Part shown: in pieces, positions 53,312-62,612 of the stretch | Position numbering within the stretch: the stretch's first letter is position 1 | Layout: each line of letters opens with the position of its first letter | DNA from: Otis tarda | Taxonomy: Eukaryota; Chordata; Aves; Otidiformes; Otididae | Assembly: GCA_026413225.1 (NCBI GenBank) | Contig: CM048552.1 | Location: 28,509,001-28,573,000 of the forward strand | Length of the DNA: 64,000 nucleotides | Direction of reading: 5' to 3' | Notes under the pieces: model-generated | Seen by the model: only the letters and a program-made list of their open reading frames with translations | The model's database searches: none | Told to the model about the DNA's origin: nothing | Program-made: the position numbers and the translations under genes

Positions 53312-54450
53312 TGTCGTGGTTTTGTTAGTGAGGGGGGGCCTAAGGTGGTAGCTTCTGTAGGAAACTGCTAGAAGTCGCTCCCCTTTGTTCAGTGGACTTG
53401 GCCAGGCCTAGGGCGGACCTGCTGCTGGCCAAGGCCGAGCCGATTGGTAGCAGAATGTTCCATGATAACGCCTCTGCGATAACGTATTTAAGAAGGGGAA
53501 AACAGAAAAAAAAAGAGAGAGAAGAGAAGATGTGAAGAAGCTGAGCAGGGGCGGAGGCGCAGGCCTCATGGGCCTTGCAGGCCTCACCCTCTGGCCTCTT
53601 GCCAGGCAGCCGACTGGGCCTGACTCGGTCCAGCCTGGCTGTAAGAAGTGGAAAGGAGATGAGAAGTGAATAAGATGTAAAAAAAGATCCTGAGAGACAT
53701 CTACCACCCTGTTGTGAGGAACGGCTGCAGACGCCAAGGTCAGTTCAGAAAGGAGGGGGAGGAGTAATGCGGCTCCTGGCCAAGATTCCCCTGCAGCCTG
53801 TGGTGACGACCATGGTGGAGCAGGTTGTCCCCCTGCAGCCCATGGAAGTCCACGGAGGAGCAGAGATCCACTTGGAGCCCATGAAGGACCCCGTACCGGG
53901 GGAGGTGGATGCCCAAAGGCAGCTGTGGCCCGTGGAGGGCCCACTGGGACAGCCGTTCTGGAGAGACTGTACTCCGTGGAAGAGATGACCCACGCCGGAG
54001 CAGTTCCACAAAGGACTGTGGCGTAGGGGTGGGACCCCACAACGGAGCAGGGGAGGAATGTGAGCAGTTCTTCCCCCGACCATGAAGCAGCGGCGTGAAA
54101 CAACATATGATGAACTGACTGCAAGCCCCATTCCCTCTTCCCCCCTGTGCCGCTCAGCGGGGCGGGGGGGGAAGGTAGTAGAGATAATGTTAAGCTTGGG
54201 AAGAGGGAGGGGTGGATGGAGGTTATCTTGTTCTGTGTCTCATTATCCTGCTGTTTGTAGTAGTAAATGAATAGTTTTCCCCAAGTCGAGTCTGTTTTGC
54301 CCGTGACGGTAACTTTAAGGATTTCTCCCTGTCCTTATCTCAAACCTCGAGCCACTTTTCCTTATATTTTCTCTCCCTGTTCTTTCAGAGGGTGGGGGGA
54401 GTGAGAGAGAGACTGCGTAGTCTGGTCCCGATCGGGGCTGAACTACGACA
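53312..54450 (+). mobile_element. Solo LTR B (avian ERV), 1,139 bp
   Basis: Begins TGTCGTGGTTTTG and ends GAACTACGACA, giving proper TG..CA ends with short inverted termini (TGTCGT/ACGACA). It is flanked by the 5-bp repeat GACAC. It is the same family as LTR A in the opposite orientation. A TATTTAAG box sits about 170 bp in. A central series of degenerate units produces chance ORFs on both strands, including a 238-codon one on the minus strand (53,408-54,124) that I do not call a gene. The ends are cleaner than in A, so this insertion appears younger or better kept. Confidence 0.92.
53485..53492 (+). promoter_or_regulatory. TATA-like box of LTR B
   Basis: TATTTAAG at about 174 bp into the LTR, in the region where a U3 core promoter would lie. 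The same box is kept in LTR A on the minus strand (ATATTTAAGAAGG). The function is inferred from position and conservation between the two copies. Confidence 0.4.
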
Positions 54451-54455
54451 GACAC
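54451..54455. repeat. Target-site duplication (right) of LTR B
   Basis: GACAC follows CTACGACA, matching 53,307-53,311. Confidence 0.85.
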
Positions 54456-54605
54456 TAAAAATAATATCCACAACTGCAGGACAACTGAGGAAGAGCAGGA
54501 CCAAGAAACAGCAAGGCATCAAATCTAAGCCAACTAATAGAAAATATTTTCAAGGGCTGCTCTGAATTAGGCTAACATGGAGTTTAGCAGACTCTAATTT
54601 ATTAT

Positions 54606-54722
54606 TTATTCATTAATTTTGAATTTTAGATCAGCATTATGGACCACATATTTAGCCCACCCAAGCTGGCCACACTTGCGGACATGGACATTTACAATAC
54701 TTGAGGTATAAACACGACTTTT
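54606..54722 (-). other. Candidate exon 6 (terminal), unassigned gene
   Basis: Begins after AG in 'gtgttagtcag' in phase 0, matching the donor of the preceding segment. Thirty-eight codons include VNVHVRKCGQLGWAKYVVHN, then TAA. AATAAA-like words follow at once, so this could be the true end of the gene. LTR B ends 155 bp further on and might instead have cut off original 3' exons. Confidence 0.4.
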
Positions 54723-54831
54723 CTGACTAACACCTACCAGTCTAGTAATTTTTGGAAGTAACAATTTTTAATAATTCCCACTTTATATGTAAATGCTTTA
54801 ATTCTTCATAAATCACACCTCAGGTGCTTAC

Positions 54832-55037
54832 CAGTTCTTTTTGATCTACGTGCTTCAGAAACCCGATACTTCTGTCACACTTGCCTTTTACTGCCAAGAC
54901 CCAATAACTTGCATTGGTACCACACCAACATATCTGTATTGCAGTACCTAGCCATCTCCTTGGGAATTTGACAGATACCAGGTTGCAAGCAGGATCAGTG
55001 CATATCTGCAGTTCTGGATCAAAAAGAACCATCTTCT
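54832..55037 (-). other. Candidate exon 5, unassigned gene
   Basis: Sixty-eight codons, with no stop, between AG (after a T-run, 'aaataaag') and a good donor CTG|GTAAGC. The sequence includes FDPELQICTDPACNLVSVKF, a CxxxxC-spaced pair, another Cys-rich piece (ICWCGTNASYW) with a possible NAS glycosylation site, and a Lys/Asp-rich end. The start phase matches the exon upstream. This and the next segment are the most convincing of the chain. Confidence 0.5.
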
Positions 55038-55245
55038 CTTTATTTAAAAAAAAATTCACTCAAGAGTTTCCTGAATTTCAAATTGAAACAGAGGTTCAAG
55101 CAAATTGTTAGCCAGCATCAATATTTTGTCTGAACACAGAAATACAGAATCAATACTTTGAAAATTCTCTTGGCAGAAATGTGCTTACAAATACTTTTGC
55201 ACTGCAATAGTGATGGTTAGGAAGAAGCATTTGTTGCCATATCAC

Positions 55246-55721
55246 CTTTAACTTTGAAAATATCTGTTACATCTGCATAATGGACAAGACCACTCTCTTT
55301 AATCCCTTTTAAAATTTGCCTTTGGTGCCCAAGCACAATTAGTGAATCTTCTGTAATTTCCATGGCTGAGATAACAAAGTTGTCATTAGAAATAAGATGG
55401 ATTCCAGTAGTGACCATAGTGATGCTGCCTGGCACTCCTAGATAATGCTCTCCCCTGAGGAGCCTTACCCTAGTAATTACTTTCTTCTCCCTTTTGTCAA
55501 CCTATTTGAAATCTATCACTTTTAATGAGTATTTATCTCCAAGTCAGTAACTCTGTATTAGGTAGCACTTTGTGTAATGTCTTATTCCAGTCCATTATCC
55601 ATGGTACTCCATCCTATCTATGCAGGCTTCATTCCTACAATTTGCACCATGTTGACTGAACTCTTTGTTCATGCAAAGCCCTTGGACTCCAGCACCATTC
55701 CATATGGACCTAAGACTCCAT
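55246..55721 (-). pseudogene. Candidate exon 4, with three in-frame stops or a further intron
   Basis: Starts after a good acceptor ('ccatttatctatacag') and ends at AAAG|GTGATA. The downstream 85 codons (55,501-55,246) are fully open and read like a folded protein (for example GIHLISNDNFVISAMEITED). The upstream 41 codons (55,720-55,598) are also open (IWNGAGVQGLCMNKEF). Between them stand TAA at 55,595-55,597, TGA at 55,544-55,546 and TAG at 55,502-55,504, all in the same frame. Either these are disabling mutations, or 55,491-55,607 is a 117-bp GT..AG intron, which also keeps the frame. No family recognised. Confidence 0.48.
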
Positions 55722-56238
55722 CTGTATAGATAAATGGTGAGAACTGGGTCAGTAATTACAACATAGAGAATGATTAGATTTTTTTTTAAGCATTAACTAT
55801 TTTTAATAAGCTTACTTTTAATTATTCATTGGAATCTCCCTAAATATTTGCATATTGATTCCCTTGTAAGGTTGAATATTATGCCTAGAATCTATGGAAA
55901 ATTAATTGGCTGGAATTTTCCCAGTTCTTCCTTCATTCCATATAGGGTTATTTTCAGTGTCTGAATCCCTAGCTTTATTACCGTTATTGACAAAAGCTGA
56001 GAAAGTCCTTCAGATCATTAAAATATTCAGGTGCACAATTTCTAAACATCCAGATGCATCTTACTTAATTTTGTCTAATAGTATTTAGGAAGCAGAGAAA
56101 TTATTACAGGAGACATTAAGAGAGACCAGTCTGTCCAAACTGCAACCTGTGGGGTCAAGTACTGGCCCTACAATTAGAGTCTGCATATTTTTACCCGTAT
56201 TAACAAAGCTTACGACTGATTTTATCCCTTCAAATTAC

Positions 56239-56302
56239 CTGATCCCAGTCAGGACAGGAACGTTGTTCTGCTTGGTACAATACAGATGAGGAAACAGCCC
56301 TT
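56239..56302 (-). other. Candidate exon 3, unassigned gene
   Basis: A 64-bp segment (2 nt, 20 codons, 2 nt) reading LFPHLYCTKQNNVPVLTGI between AG ('cttgttgag') and the donor ATCAG|GTAATT. Its phases fit both neighbours. The acceptor is weak, and short length makes the call uncertain. Confidence 0.35.
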
Positions 56303-56428
56303 CTCAACAAGCTCAGGCTCATCCCAAATGGTGGCACATTTCCAATTCATTAATTTGGCAGAGATGCCAGGTAAGGAAGATATTCAGACAAGGAAGGGCT
56401 ATCTTCTTAGGAAAAAAAAAACCCTTAC

Positions 56429-56500
56429 TGAACCGAGGCTGAAACTCTGGGACAACGACAAAGCTTTTTGGTTTGTTGACGAGGACTATCTTAGCAACTC
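56429..56500 (-). other. Candidate exon 2, unassigned gene
   Basis: A 72-bp segment reading VAKIVLVNKPKSFVVVPEF and a few more residues, between 'cttacatcag' and the donor TTCA|GTAAGG. The alternating hydrophobic pattern suggests beta strands. Phases fit the neighbours. Confidence 0.38.
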
Positions 56501-56692
56501 CTGATGTAAGTGGAGCTCACTTCTGATTTCAGTCAACAAGGAGTGTGCTCCAGGAAGGTAGTCATCTCCAGTGGTGACAAACGGAATACTTGAAGGAATA
56601 CTGCAAAAATCACTGTAAGGCATGTATGTTCCTCCCTATGAGGCATGGCCAGCCAAAGATCCCTGCAGATCAAGAGCAGACAGTGCAATAAC

Positions 56693-56859
56693 CTTCAGTG
56701 TGAGGAAAAGACAAACACAGGGGCAATGGTTTTTCATCTCTAATTGCTTAGTGCATATTTGGGAAAAGTCCATATAAGGAAGATAATCTGTCTTCTCTGC
56801 TTTGTCATAGTCCACACATGGATACAATTGTATTCACGCAGTAGGTTGCAAGATTGAGC
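56693..56859 (-). pseudogene. Candidate exon 1 (most upstream seen), two stops
   Basis: Follows a strong acceptor with branch-point-like sequence ('ttactaaatatatttacag'). In the phase required by the next segment it reads LATYCVNTIVSMCGL and, later, LSSLYGLFPNMH, with TGA at 56,805-56,807 and TAA at 56,748-56,750. Another frame is open for 63 codons (56,636-56,827) but does not join in phase. This is the least certain member of the chain. Its 1-nt start means further exons would lie upstream. Confidence 0.28.
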
Positions 56860-57799
56860 CTGTAAATATATTTAGTAAGTTACAGGCAGACATAAACTAA
56901 AACCATGTGTATTTGCTTTTAAGGCAATCAACTTCAGTAGTGTTGTCAGCACCTTGAGAGCCTGCCCCAGGTGTAGACGACCTTATTCTCTATAAACACA
57001 TTCAGTGAAATAATTCTGATGTTATCCATTTATGAGGATGTTAAGAGGTATGACAACACCCAGTTCTTAGGTGTTCACTGAGGAATTTTTGGAACCTGAT
57101 TACACAGCAAGTGCTTTCACTGGAAATCTTGAAGCAATTTTTGTAGGATAAATTTTTGTTCTGTCTTATAAGTGAAAGTTTACTTATGAAAAGACACATT
57201 CAGCTACAAGTAGTAAGCAAGTGTAAAGATTTTTCACTGCTTCAGATGTCAAAATAATGCCTTACTAGGACAGGGACTGGCTTCTGTATGGCAGGAAACT
57301 TCATCTTGGGAAAATCAGTGCTGAGAACTAGCAATCTAGATGCAAATCCTCAAAAGCAGTTTCAGCAACATGAAAGCCCACAGCCTTCATATGGGTTACA
57401 CTTCTATAGACATCAGTAGGCAACACTGAGGAAGGTTCAGGTTCATGAAGTGATCAAGGCAATATTTTATTTCAATAAAAACTTAGGCGTCTACATTTCT
57501 CAGAGCATTTCACAAGATGCCTTCCCATTGATACAGGCTTACTAGTATCTGACAACACACCTGCTTTTTTTAGCAATTGTTTTTAAGCATATAATGTTCT
57601 GCAGTTGCCAGTGGCCCAGAGAAACACATATCTTGGCTGCACTAAATGCTTTGGTACCTTCTTACAAATTAATGACATATTTCATGTAGAAGGATACTTC
57701 CAGTTAAAAAGGTGAAAGATTGACCTTTATTCTCTTTTTTTTTTTACTGTAGACTTGTCTTTGCCACAGAAATATGTCATTAATATTTATCACAGGAAA
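56860..57799. other. Noncoding or unassigned DNA
   Basis: No transposon recognised. Further upstream exons of the minus-strand chain could lie here (a donor-like CTA|GTAAGG occurs near 57,265), but I could not fit one in frame. Confidence 0.4.
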
Positions 57800-58470
57800 A
57801 AGTCTTGATGCAGGGAACTTTAATTAATTTATTGAAAAGAAACACAAACTTTGCATTATTGAATTGGATATTGAGAAAAAAGTCAGCATAAACAAATAAA
57901 GAAACACTTAAGTAAACTTTCCCTTCCCTTTCAGCGGGCTCATCTTCAGTCAAACACTCCTCCTCAGCTCCCCTTATTTTCTCTGTGGGTTACATTTAGT
58001 CTATCTCAGCTCCTTTGGTGAGTTGTTGAGGAGCAGAGGAGTGTGGGGGCACTGAATGATGGTTGTTTTCAGCAGATCCTTTCTTCTTACTGATGTTGCT
58101 CTGCTGGATACAAGTGACAGCCCACGGCTGCAGTCCCTCACAGCTATCCCTGCCCCTGGAATAGGCCACTCATAACTGCAGTTCCTCAGGTTTTTCTCTG
58201 CCAGGGCATGACTTACCTGTGAGGCTCAGTCCCTCAGAGTTAACATCTTCTGGCATAGAGCTCCTCTTTCCAATACTATGTCTTGAGCTGTGTTTCCAGC
58301 AGCATCTCCTTCCATGCACAAAGGAGTGCTCACACTTGTTTCAGAGCAGCTGGATCCAGCTGTGGACAACATAAGGCAGTTTGTGGCCTACTCGCACAGG
58401 GGTCACTCTGCAGCCCCTAGTCAAAACACTGCAACTTCTGGCCAGCACTCCAATAAGGAAGATACATTTT
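57800..58470 (-). mobile_element. Decayed LTR-like fragment
   Basis: The plus-strand order 'tttaattaatttattgaaaag', a pyrimidine-rich 'cccttccctttcagcgggctcatcttcagtc', then 'cccacggctgcagtccctcacag' and 'cataactgcagttcctcagg' follows the layout of LTR C and A read on the plus strand. Similarity is loose and no ends are visible, so it would be an old insertion of a related LTR. It might also be unrelated GC-richer DNA. Confidence 0.35.
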
Positions 58471-58674
58471 TTAAAATAACATTTAAAGAAGTTAGAAAAA
58501 CTTGAAGAAAAGGGGTAAGAGGAGACATGTGAAAAACAGAGAGATAATAATAATTTAGGAATGAGGTTTTGATCAAGGGTCTTGAAGATCAGGATGATCA
58601 CAGAATCACAGAATTATCAAGATTGGAAAAGACCTAAAAGATCATCCAGTCCAACCATCACCAATACTTCTCAG

Positions 58675-59814
58675 CTAAATCATATCCCTCAACACAACAT
58701 CCAAACGTTTCTTGAACACCCCCATGGTCGGTGACTCCACCACCTCCCTGGGCAGTGCATTCCAGCGCCTGACTACCCTTTCCGAGAAGTAATATTTCCT
58801 AATGTCCAGCCTGAATCTCCCCTGGCGCAGCTTGAAACCATTGCCTCTAGTTCTATCACTGTCTACACGAGAGAAAAGGCCGACCCCTAGCTCACTACAA
58901 CCTCCCTTCAGGAAGTTATAGAGAGCTATAAGGTCTCCCCTGAGCCTCCTCTTCTCCAGACTGAACAATCCCAGCTCCCTCAGCCGCTCCTCATAAGGCC
59001 TGTGCTCCAGACCCCTCACCAGCTTTGTTGCCCTCCTCTGAACGCGTTCCAGGGCCTCAATGTCTTTCTTGCAGTGAGGGGCCCAAAACTGAACACAGTA
59101 CTCGAGGTGCGGCCTCACCAGCGCCGAGTACAGGGGGACAATTACCTCCCTGTTCCTGCTAGTAACACTGTTTTTGATGCAAGCCAGGATGCCGTTGGCC
59201 TTCTTGGCCACCCGGGCACACTGTCGGCTCATGCTCAGCCGAGCATCAATCAGTACCCCCAGGTCCGTTTCCTCCACACAGTCCTCCAGCCACTCCGCCC
59301 CAAGCCTATAGCGCTGCCTGGGGTTGTTGTGGCCAAAGTGCAGGACTCGGCATTTGGTCTTGTTGAACCTCATCCCATTGGCTTCAGCCCAGCTCTCCAG
59401 CCTGTCCAGATCCCTCTGTAGGGCCTCGCTACCCGCAGGCAGATCCACACTCCCAGCCAATTTGGTGTCATCTGCGAACTTACTGAGGGTGCACTCAATG
59501 CCCTCATCCAGATCATCAATAAAGATATTGAAGAGGACAGGCCCCAGCACCGACCCCTGGGGAACACCACTTGTGACCGGTAGCCAGCTGGATTTAACTC
59601 CATTCACCACCACTCTCTGAGCCCGGCCCTCCAGCCAGCTCCTTACCCAGCCAAGAGTGTACCCATCCAAGCCATGGGCTGCCAGCTTCTGCAGGAGAAT
59701 ACCGTGGGAGACAGTGTCAAAGGCTTTGCTGAAGTCTAGGTAGACCACATCAACAGCCTTTCCCTCATCCAGCAGATGGGTCACTTGATCATAAAAGGAG
59801 ATCAGGTTGGTCAA
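58675..59814 (-). pseudogene. CR1 ORF2, reverse-transcriptase palm to C-terminus
   Basis: The downstream part of ORF2 after a small deletion. It carries motif A (LDFSKAFD), GVPQGS, catalytic FADD and the CR1 C-terminal region, all undamaged. It differs from the plus-strand copy by very few residues (for example LPAGSE against LPVGSE). It has lost frame with its upstream half: the intact copy reads GGGCAGGTCCTGTTTGACC where this one reads GGGCAATGTTTGACC, a net loss of four bases. Confidence 0.92.
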
Positions 59815-60785
59815 ACATTGCCCTTCATGAACCCATGCTGGCTAGGCCTGATCCCCCGGCCATCCCGCACATGCCGCATGATCTCCCTCAAGACTATCTG
59901 TTCCATAACCTTCCCTGTAACCGAGGTCAGGCTAACAGGCCTGTAGTTCCCCGGATCCTCCTTACAACCTTTCTTGTAAATGGGAGTCACGTTGGCAATC
60001 CTCCAGTCTTCCAGGACCTCACCAGTCAACAAGGAGCACTGATAGATGATGGAAAGCGGCTCGGCTATCACCTCCGCCAGTTCCCTCAGCACTCTTGGGT
60101 GGATCTCATCCGGCCCCATGGACTTGTGGCAGTCCAGTTGGAGTAGTAAGTCTCTGACTGTTTCTTCCAGAATCACAGAGGGGTTAGCGTGCTCCCCAGC
60201 CGAGACTACCAGGTCAGAGAGAGGAGTACCCTGAGGATAACTGGTCTGACCTTTAAAGACAGACGTAAAGAAGGCATTCAGAACCTCCGCCTTTTCCTTA
60301 TCCTCAGTGGTCACATTCCCAGCCTCATCCAGCAAAGAGTGGATATTCTCCTTTGTCCTCCTCTTACTGTTAATGTATTTATAAAAGAGTTTCTTATTCC
60401 TTTTCACCCCAGTGGCCAGGTTAAATTCAAGCTGGGCTTTTGCCTTTCTGATTTCACCTCTACACATCCTAACGACTTCCTTGTATTCATTCTCAGTTGC
60501 CCGTCCCTCCTTCCACAGGCGGTAGATTCTCTTTTTCTCCCGGAGCCTCAAGAATAGCTCCCTATTCATCCACGCCGGTCTTCTTCCCCGCTGGCTCATT
60601 TTGCGGCTCAGGGGGACCGCCTGCTCCTGCGCCCTTAAGACTTCCTTCTTGAAGAGCAACCAGCTCTCTTGGACCCCTTTGTTCGCTAAGACTGAATGCC
60701 AGGGGACTCCCCTTACTAGTCTCTTGAACAATTCAAAGTCCGCCCTCCGGAAGTCCAAGGTAGCAGTTTTACTATTCCCCTCCAA
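59811..60785 (-). pseudogene. CR1 ORF2, linker and reverse-transcriptase fingers
   Basis: About 325 codons reading from the endonuclease-RT linker (FRRADFELFKRLVRGVPW) to QHGFMKG, where the 4-bp deletion ends it at TGA. It includes [19 protein letters not shown], the point at which the 48.7-kb copy is truncated, and the [14 protein letters not shown] fingers block. The upstream border is a frameshift: the endonuclease frame (..NFSIHGGAW) and this frame overlap at 60,716-60,785. Confidence 0.9.
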
Positions 60786-61516
60786 GCTCCACCATGAATT
60801 GAGAAATTTATCATTTCATGGTCACTCTGTCCAAGGCAGCCCCCAACCTCCACATCTCCCACCAGACCTTTCCTGTTTGCGAACAGCAGGTCTAGCGGGG
60901 CAGTTCCTCTCGTGGGCTCTCTGACCAACTGCATTAGGAAGGCATCCTCTATGCACTCCAAAAACCTCCTAGACTGCTTCTTCTGTGCTGTGCTGTACTC
61001 CCAGCATATGTCAGGGAAGTTGAAGTCCCCCATGAGGACAAGGGCTGACGACCGTGCAGCTCGTGCCAGCTGCTTGTAGAATACCTCATCTGTCTCTTCA
61101 TCCTGGTTTGGCGGTCTATAACAGATGCCCACCAGGATGTCTGCCTTGTCAGCCCTTCCTCTGATCTTTACCCATAGGGATTCAATGTTATCATCCCCAG
61201 TCACAATCTCAGTAGCAGAAAAGGATTCCCTAACGTAGAGAGCCACACCACCACCCCTCCTTCCTTGCCTGTCCCTCCTGAAGAGTTTGTAGCCATCCAT
61301 TGCAGCGCTCCAGTCATGGGAGCAATCCCACCACGTTTCTGTTATGGCAACTAGGTCATAGTTTGCCTGCCGCACTATGGCTTCCAACTCTTCTTGCTTG
61401 TTCCCCATGCTGCGTGCATTAGTGTAGACGCACCTCAGCTGAGCCCCTCGCCTCTCTCCTAATCCCAATACCACTTCCCCAGGCCGATCTCTAGCAGGCC
61501 TGGCTTTATCCCCTTC
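60716..61516 (-). pseudogene. CR1 ORF2, APE-type endonuclease
   Basis: The frame is open from 61,516 and there is no early ATG before NARSM, so the start is uncertain (a GTG lies at 61,474). It encodes the apurinic-like endonuclease that nicks target DNA. Visible landmarks are YTNARSMGNKQEEL, ITETWWD (catalytic Glu), GGGVALYVRE, GICYRPP, GDFNFPDI (catalytic Asp-Asn) and SDHEMI (catalytic Asp-His) near the C-terminus. All key residues are present. Shortly after SDH a one-base frameshift (about 60,780-60,800) separates it from the reverse transcriptase. The frame opens within a few bases of the ORF1 stop, so translation by re-initiation or coupling would be plausible in a live element. Confidence 0.92.
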
Positions 61517-61520
61517 CTAT

Positions 61521-62036
61521 CTAGTTTAACGCTCTCTCTCTAAGTCCCGCCAGCTCCTGGGCAAGTATCCGTTTCCCTTTTGGAGACAGGCAATTCCCAT
61601 CAGCCGACCTCAGGCCAGGTGCCGAGTAGACCGCCCCGTGATCAAAGAATCCAAAATTTTTGCATTTGCACCAGCCTCTCAGCCATGCATTTATAAGATG
61701 GCTTTTTCTGCTTATCTCAGTGTTTGTCCCTGCCACCAAAGGAATACTGGCAAACACTACTTGTATGCCCGCTCCATCAACTAACTTCACCAGCCTCCTA
61801 AAATAATGTTTTATAATCCTCAGGCTTCTATCAGCAATCCCATCGCTGCCAGCCTGAACTATCAATAAAGGGTAATAATCAGAGGGGCGGATAAGGCTGG
61901 GGAGTTTTCTAGAAATATCCCTGACCCGGGCCGCAGGAAGGCAGCACACCTCCCTATGGGCAGGGTCAGGCCGACATATTGGACCCTCTGTTCCTCTCAG
62001 ACGAGAGTCGCCCACAACTATCACCCTCCTTTCTTT
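61521..62036 (-). pseudogene. CR1 ORF1, C-terminal esterase-like domain
   Basis: The 3' half of ORF1, about 170 codons, with VVGDSRLRG just after the start (GDS, the nucleophile block of SGNH/GDSL esterases), QAGSDGIAD in place of the usual GxND block, and a C-terminal block that includes NFGFFDH. CR1 ORF1 proteins are known to carry such an esterase and bind nucleic acid in the ribonucleoprotein. It is separated from the N-terminal half by TAG at 62,037-62,039. Stop is TAG at 61,521-61,523. Confidence 0.82.
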
Positions 62037-62186
62037 CTAGGAGGAGGCAGTCTTCAAACGTGGAGCCGTCCACCTCACCTTGGGCAAGCTTGGCGGCAGC
62101 GCTCCCATGTCATCATCACTCACCTCTCCCTCTGGTTTCAGGGCTTCATACCTGTTACAGAGAGGGACCAGGGGAACCGAGGTAGG

Positions 62187-62612
62187 TCAGGATGGGGGTT
62201 GCCTGCGACGCCGGACTGAGACCTGCTGCCATTCCGCCTCTCCTCTCGAGCTGTCTCTCCCTGCTTGACTATGGTGAGAGAGAGGGGCCATTACTCCCAA
62301 TACTCCCTCAGTCTGGGAAGTGCAATCTCTGCACCTTTCTCGCAGAGAGTCACTCCACCAGTCAATCTCCCGCTTGCATTCTCTGATGGTCCACAGTCTT
62401 TCTACCTCCTCCCTAAGCTCCACCACAAGGCTGAGCAGCTCATCTAGCTGCTCACACCGCACACAAGTCACATCCTTCCCATCCTCCCCTGGCAGCAGCA
62501 GTCTGAGGCGCTCCCAGCAGCCAGAAACCTGAACTGCCACATTATGGAGCAGACCCTCTGTCTGGGTTGTCACAGTCTTCACGTGGGAAGCCCATTTCCT
62601 GGTGAGGACCAT
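62187..62612 (-). pseudogene. CR1 ORF1, N-terminal coiled and basic region
   Basis: Starts at ATG 62,612, the first ATG after a stop in this frame. About 141 codons precede the premature TGA at 62,187-62,189. The region has a leucine/glutamate-rich helix (CEQLDELLSLVVELREEVER) of coiled-coil type, a CxxC pair and a basic end (SVRRRRQPP). The frame continues through the TGA and a TAG at 62,037-62,039 into the esterase domain, so the ancestral ORF1 had 363 codons. In the live element it would trimerise and coat the RNA. Confidence 0.8.

Larger units (their letters stand above)
54606..56859 (-). pseudogene. Candidate compact host gene or unitary pseudogene, unassigned
   Basis: Six exon-like segments on the minus strand, in transcript order 56,859-56,693, 56,500-56,429, 56,302-56,239, 55,721-55,246, 55,037-54,832 and 54,722-54,606. 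Each internal border is AG/GT, and the phases fit throughout: remainders 1/2, 1/2, 2/1, 1/2 and 0/0. Introns are short (192, 126, 517, 208 and 109 bp). The product would be cysteine-containing with mixed beta-type sequence, like a secreted protein or ectodomain, but I recognise no family. Two segments contain in-frame stops (five in all), each one C-to-T change from CGA, CAA or CAG, as in a young pseudogene. The three in the fourth segment vanish if a further 117-bp intron (55,491-55,607) is spliced. Retained introns rule out a retrocopy. Splice sites and frames were chosen by eye, so some segments may be false. Confidence 0.45.

Noticed and set aside
53408..54124. 238-codon minus-strand ORF inside LTR B
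   Set aside because: Antisense to the LTR and composed of the same repeat units; the matching region of LTR A is broken into shorter frames.
55906..56088. 60-codon plus-strand ORF and its open antisense frame inside the 517-bp intron of the chain
   Set aside because: Both strands are open, composition is typical of AT-rich DNA, and neither frame connects to flanking segments in phase.
54606..56859. Assignment of the exon chain to a sperm-channel auxiliary subunit or another beta-propeller ectodomain
   Set aside because: The impression rests only on beta-rich, cysteine-containing sequence. I cannot match any named family, so no name is given.
57260..57460. Possible extra exons upstream of the unassigned chain
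   Set aside because: Open pieces before a CTA|GTAAGG donor need a frameshift to connect and do not match the required phase.
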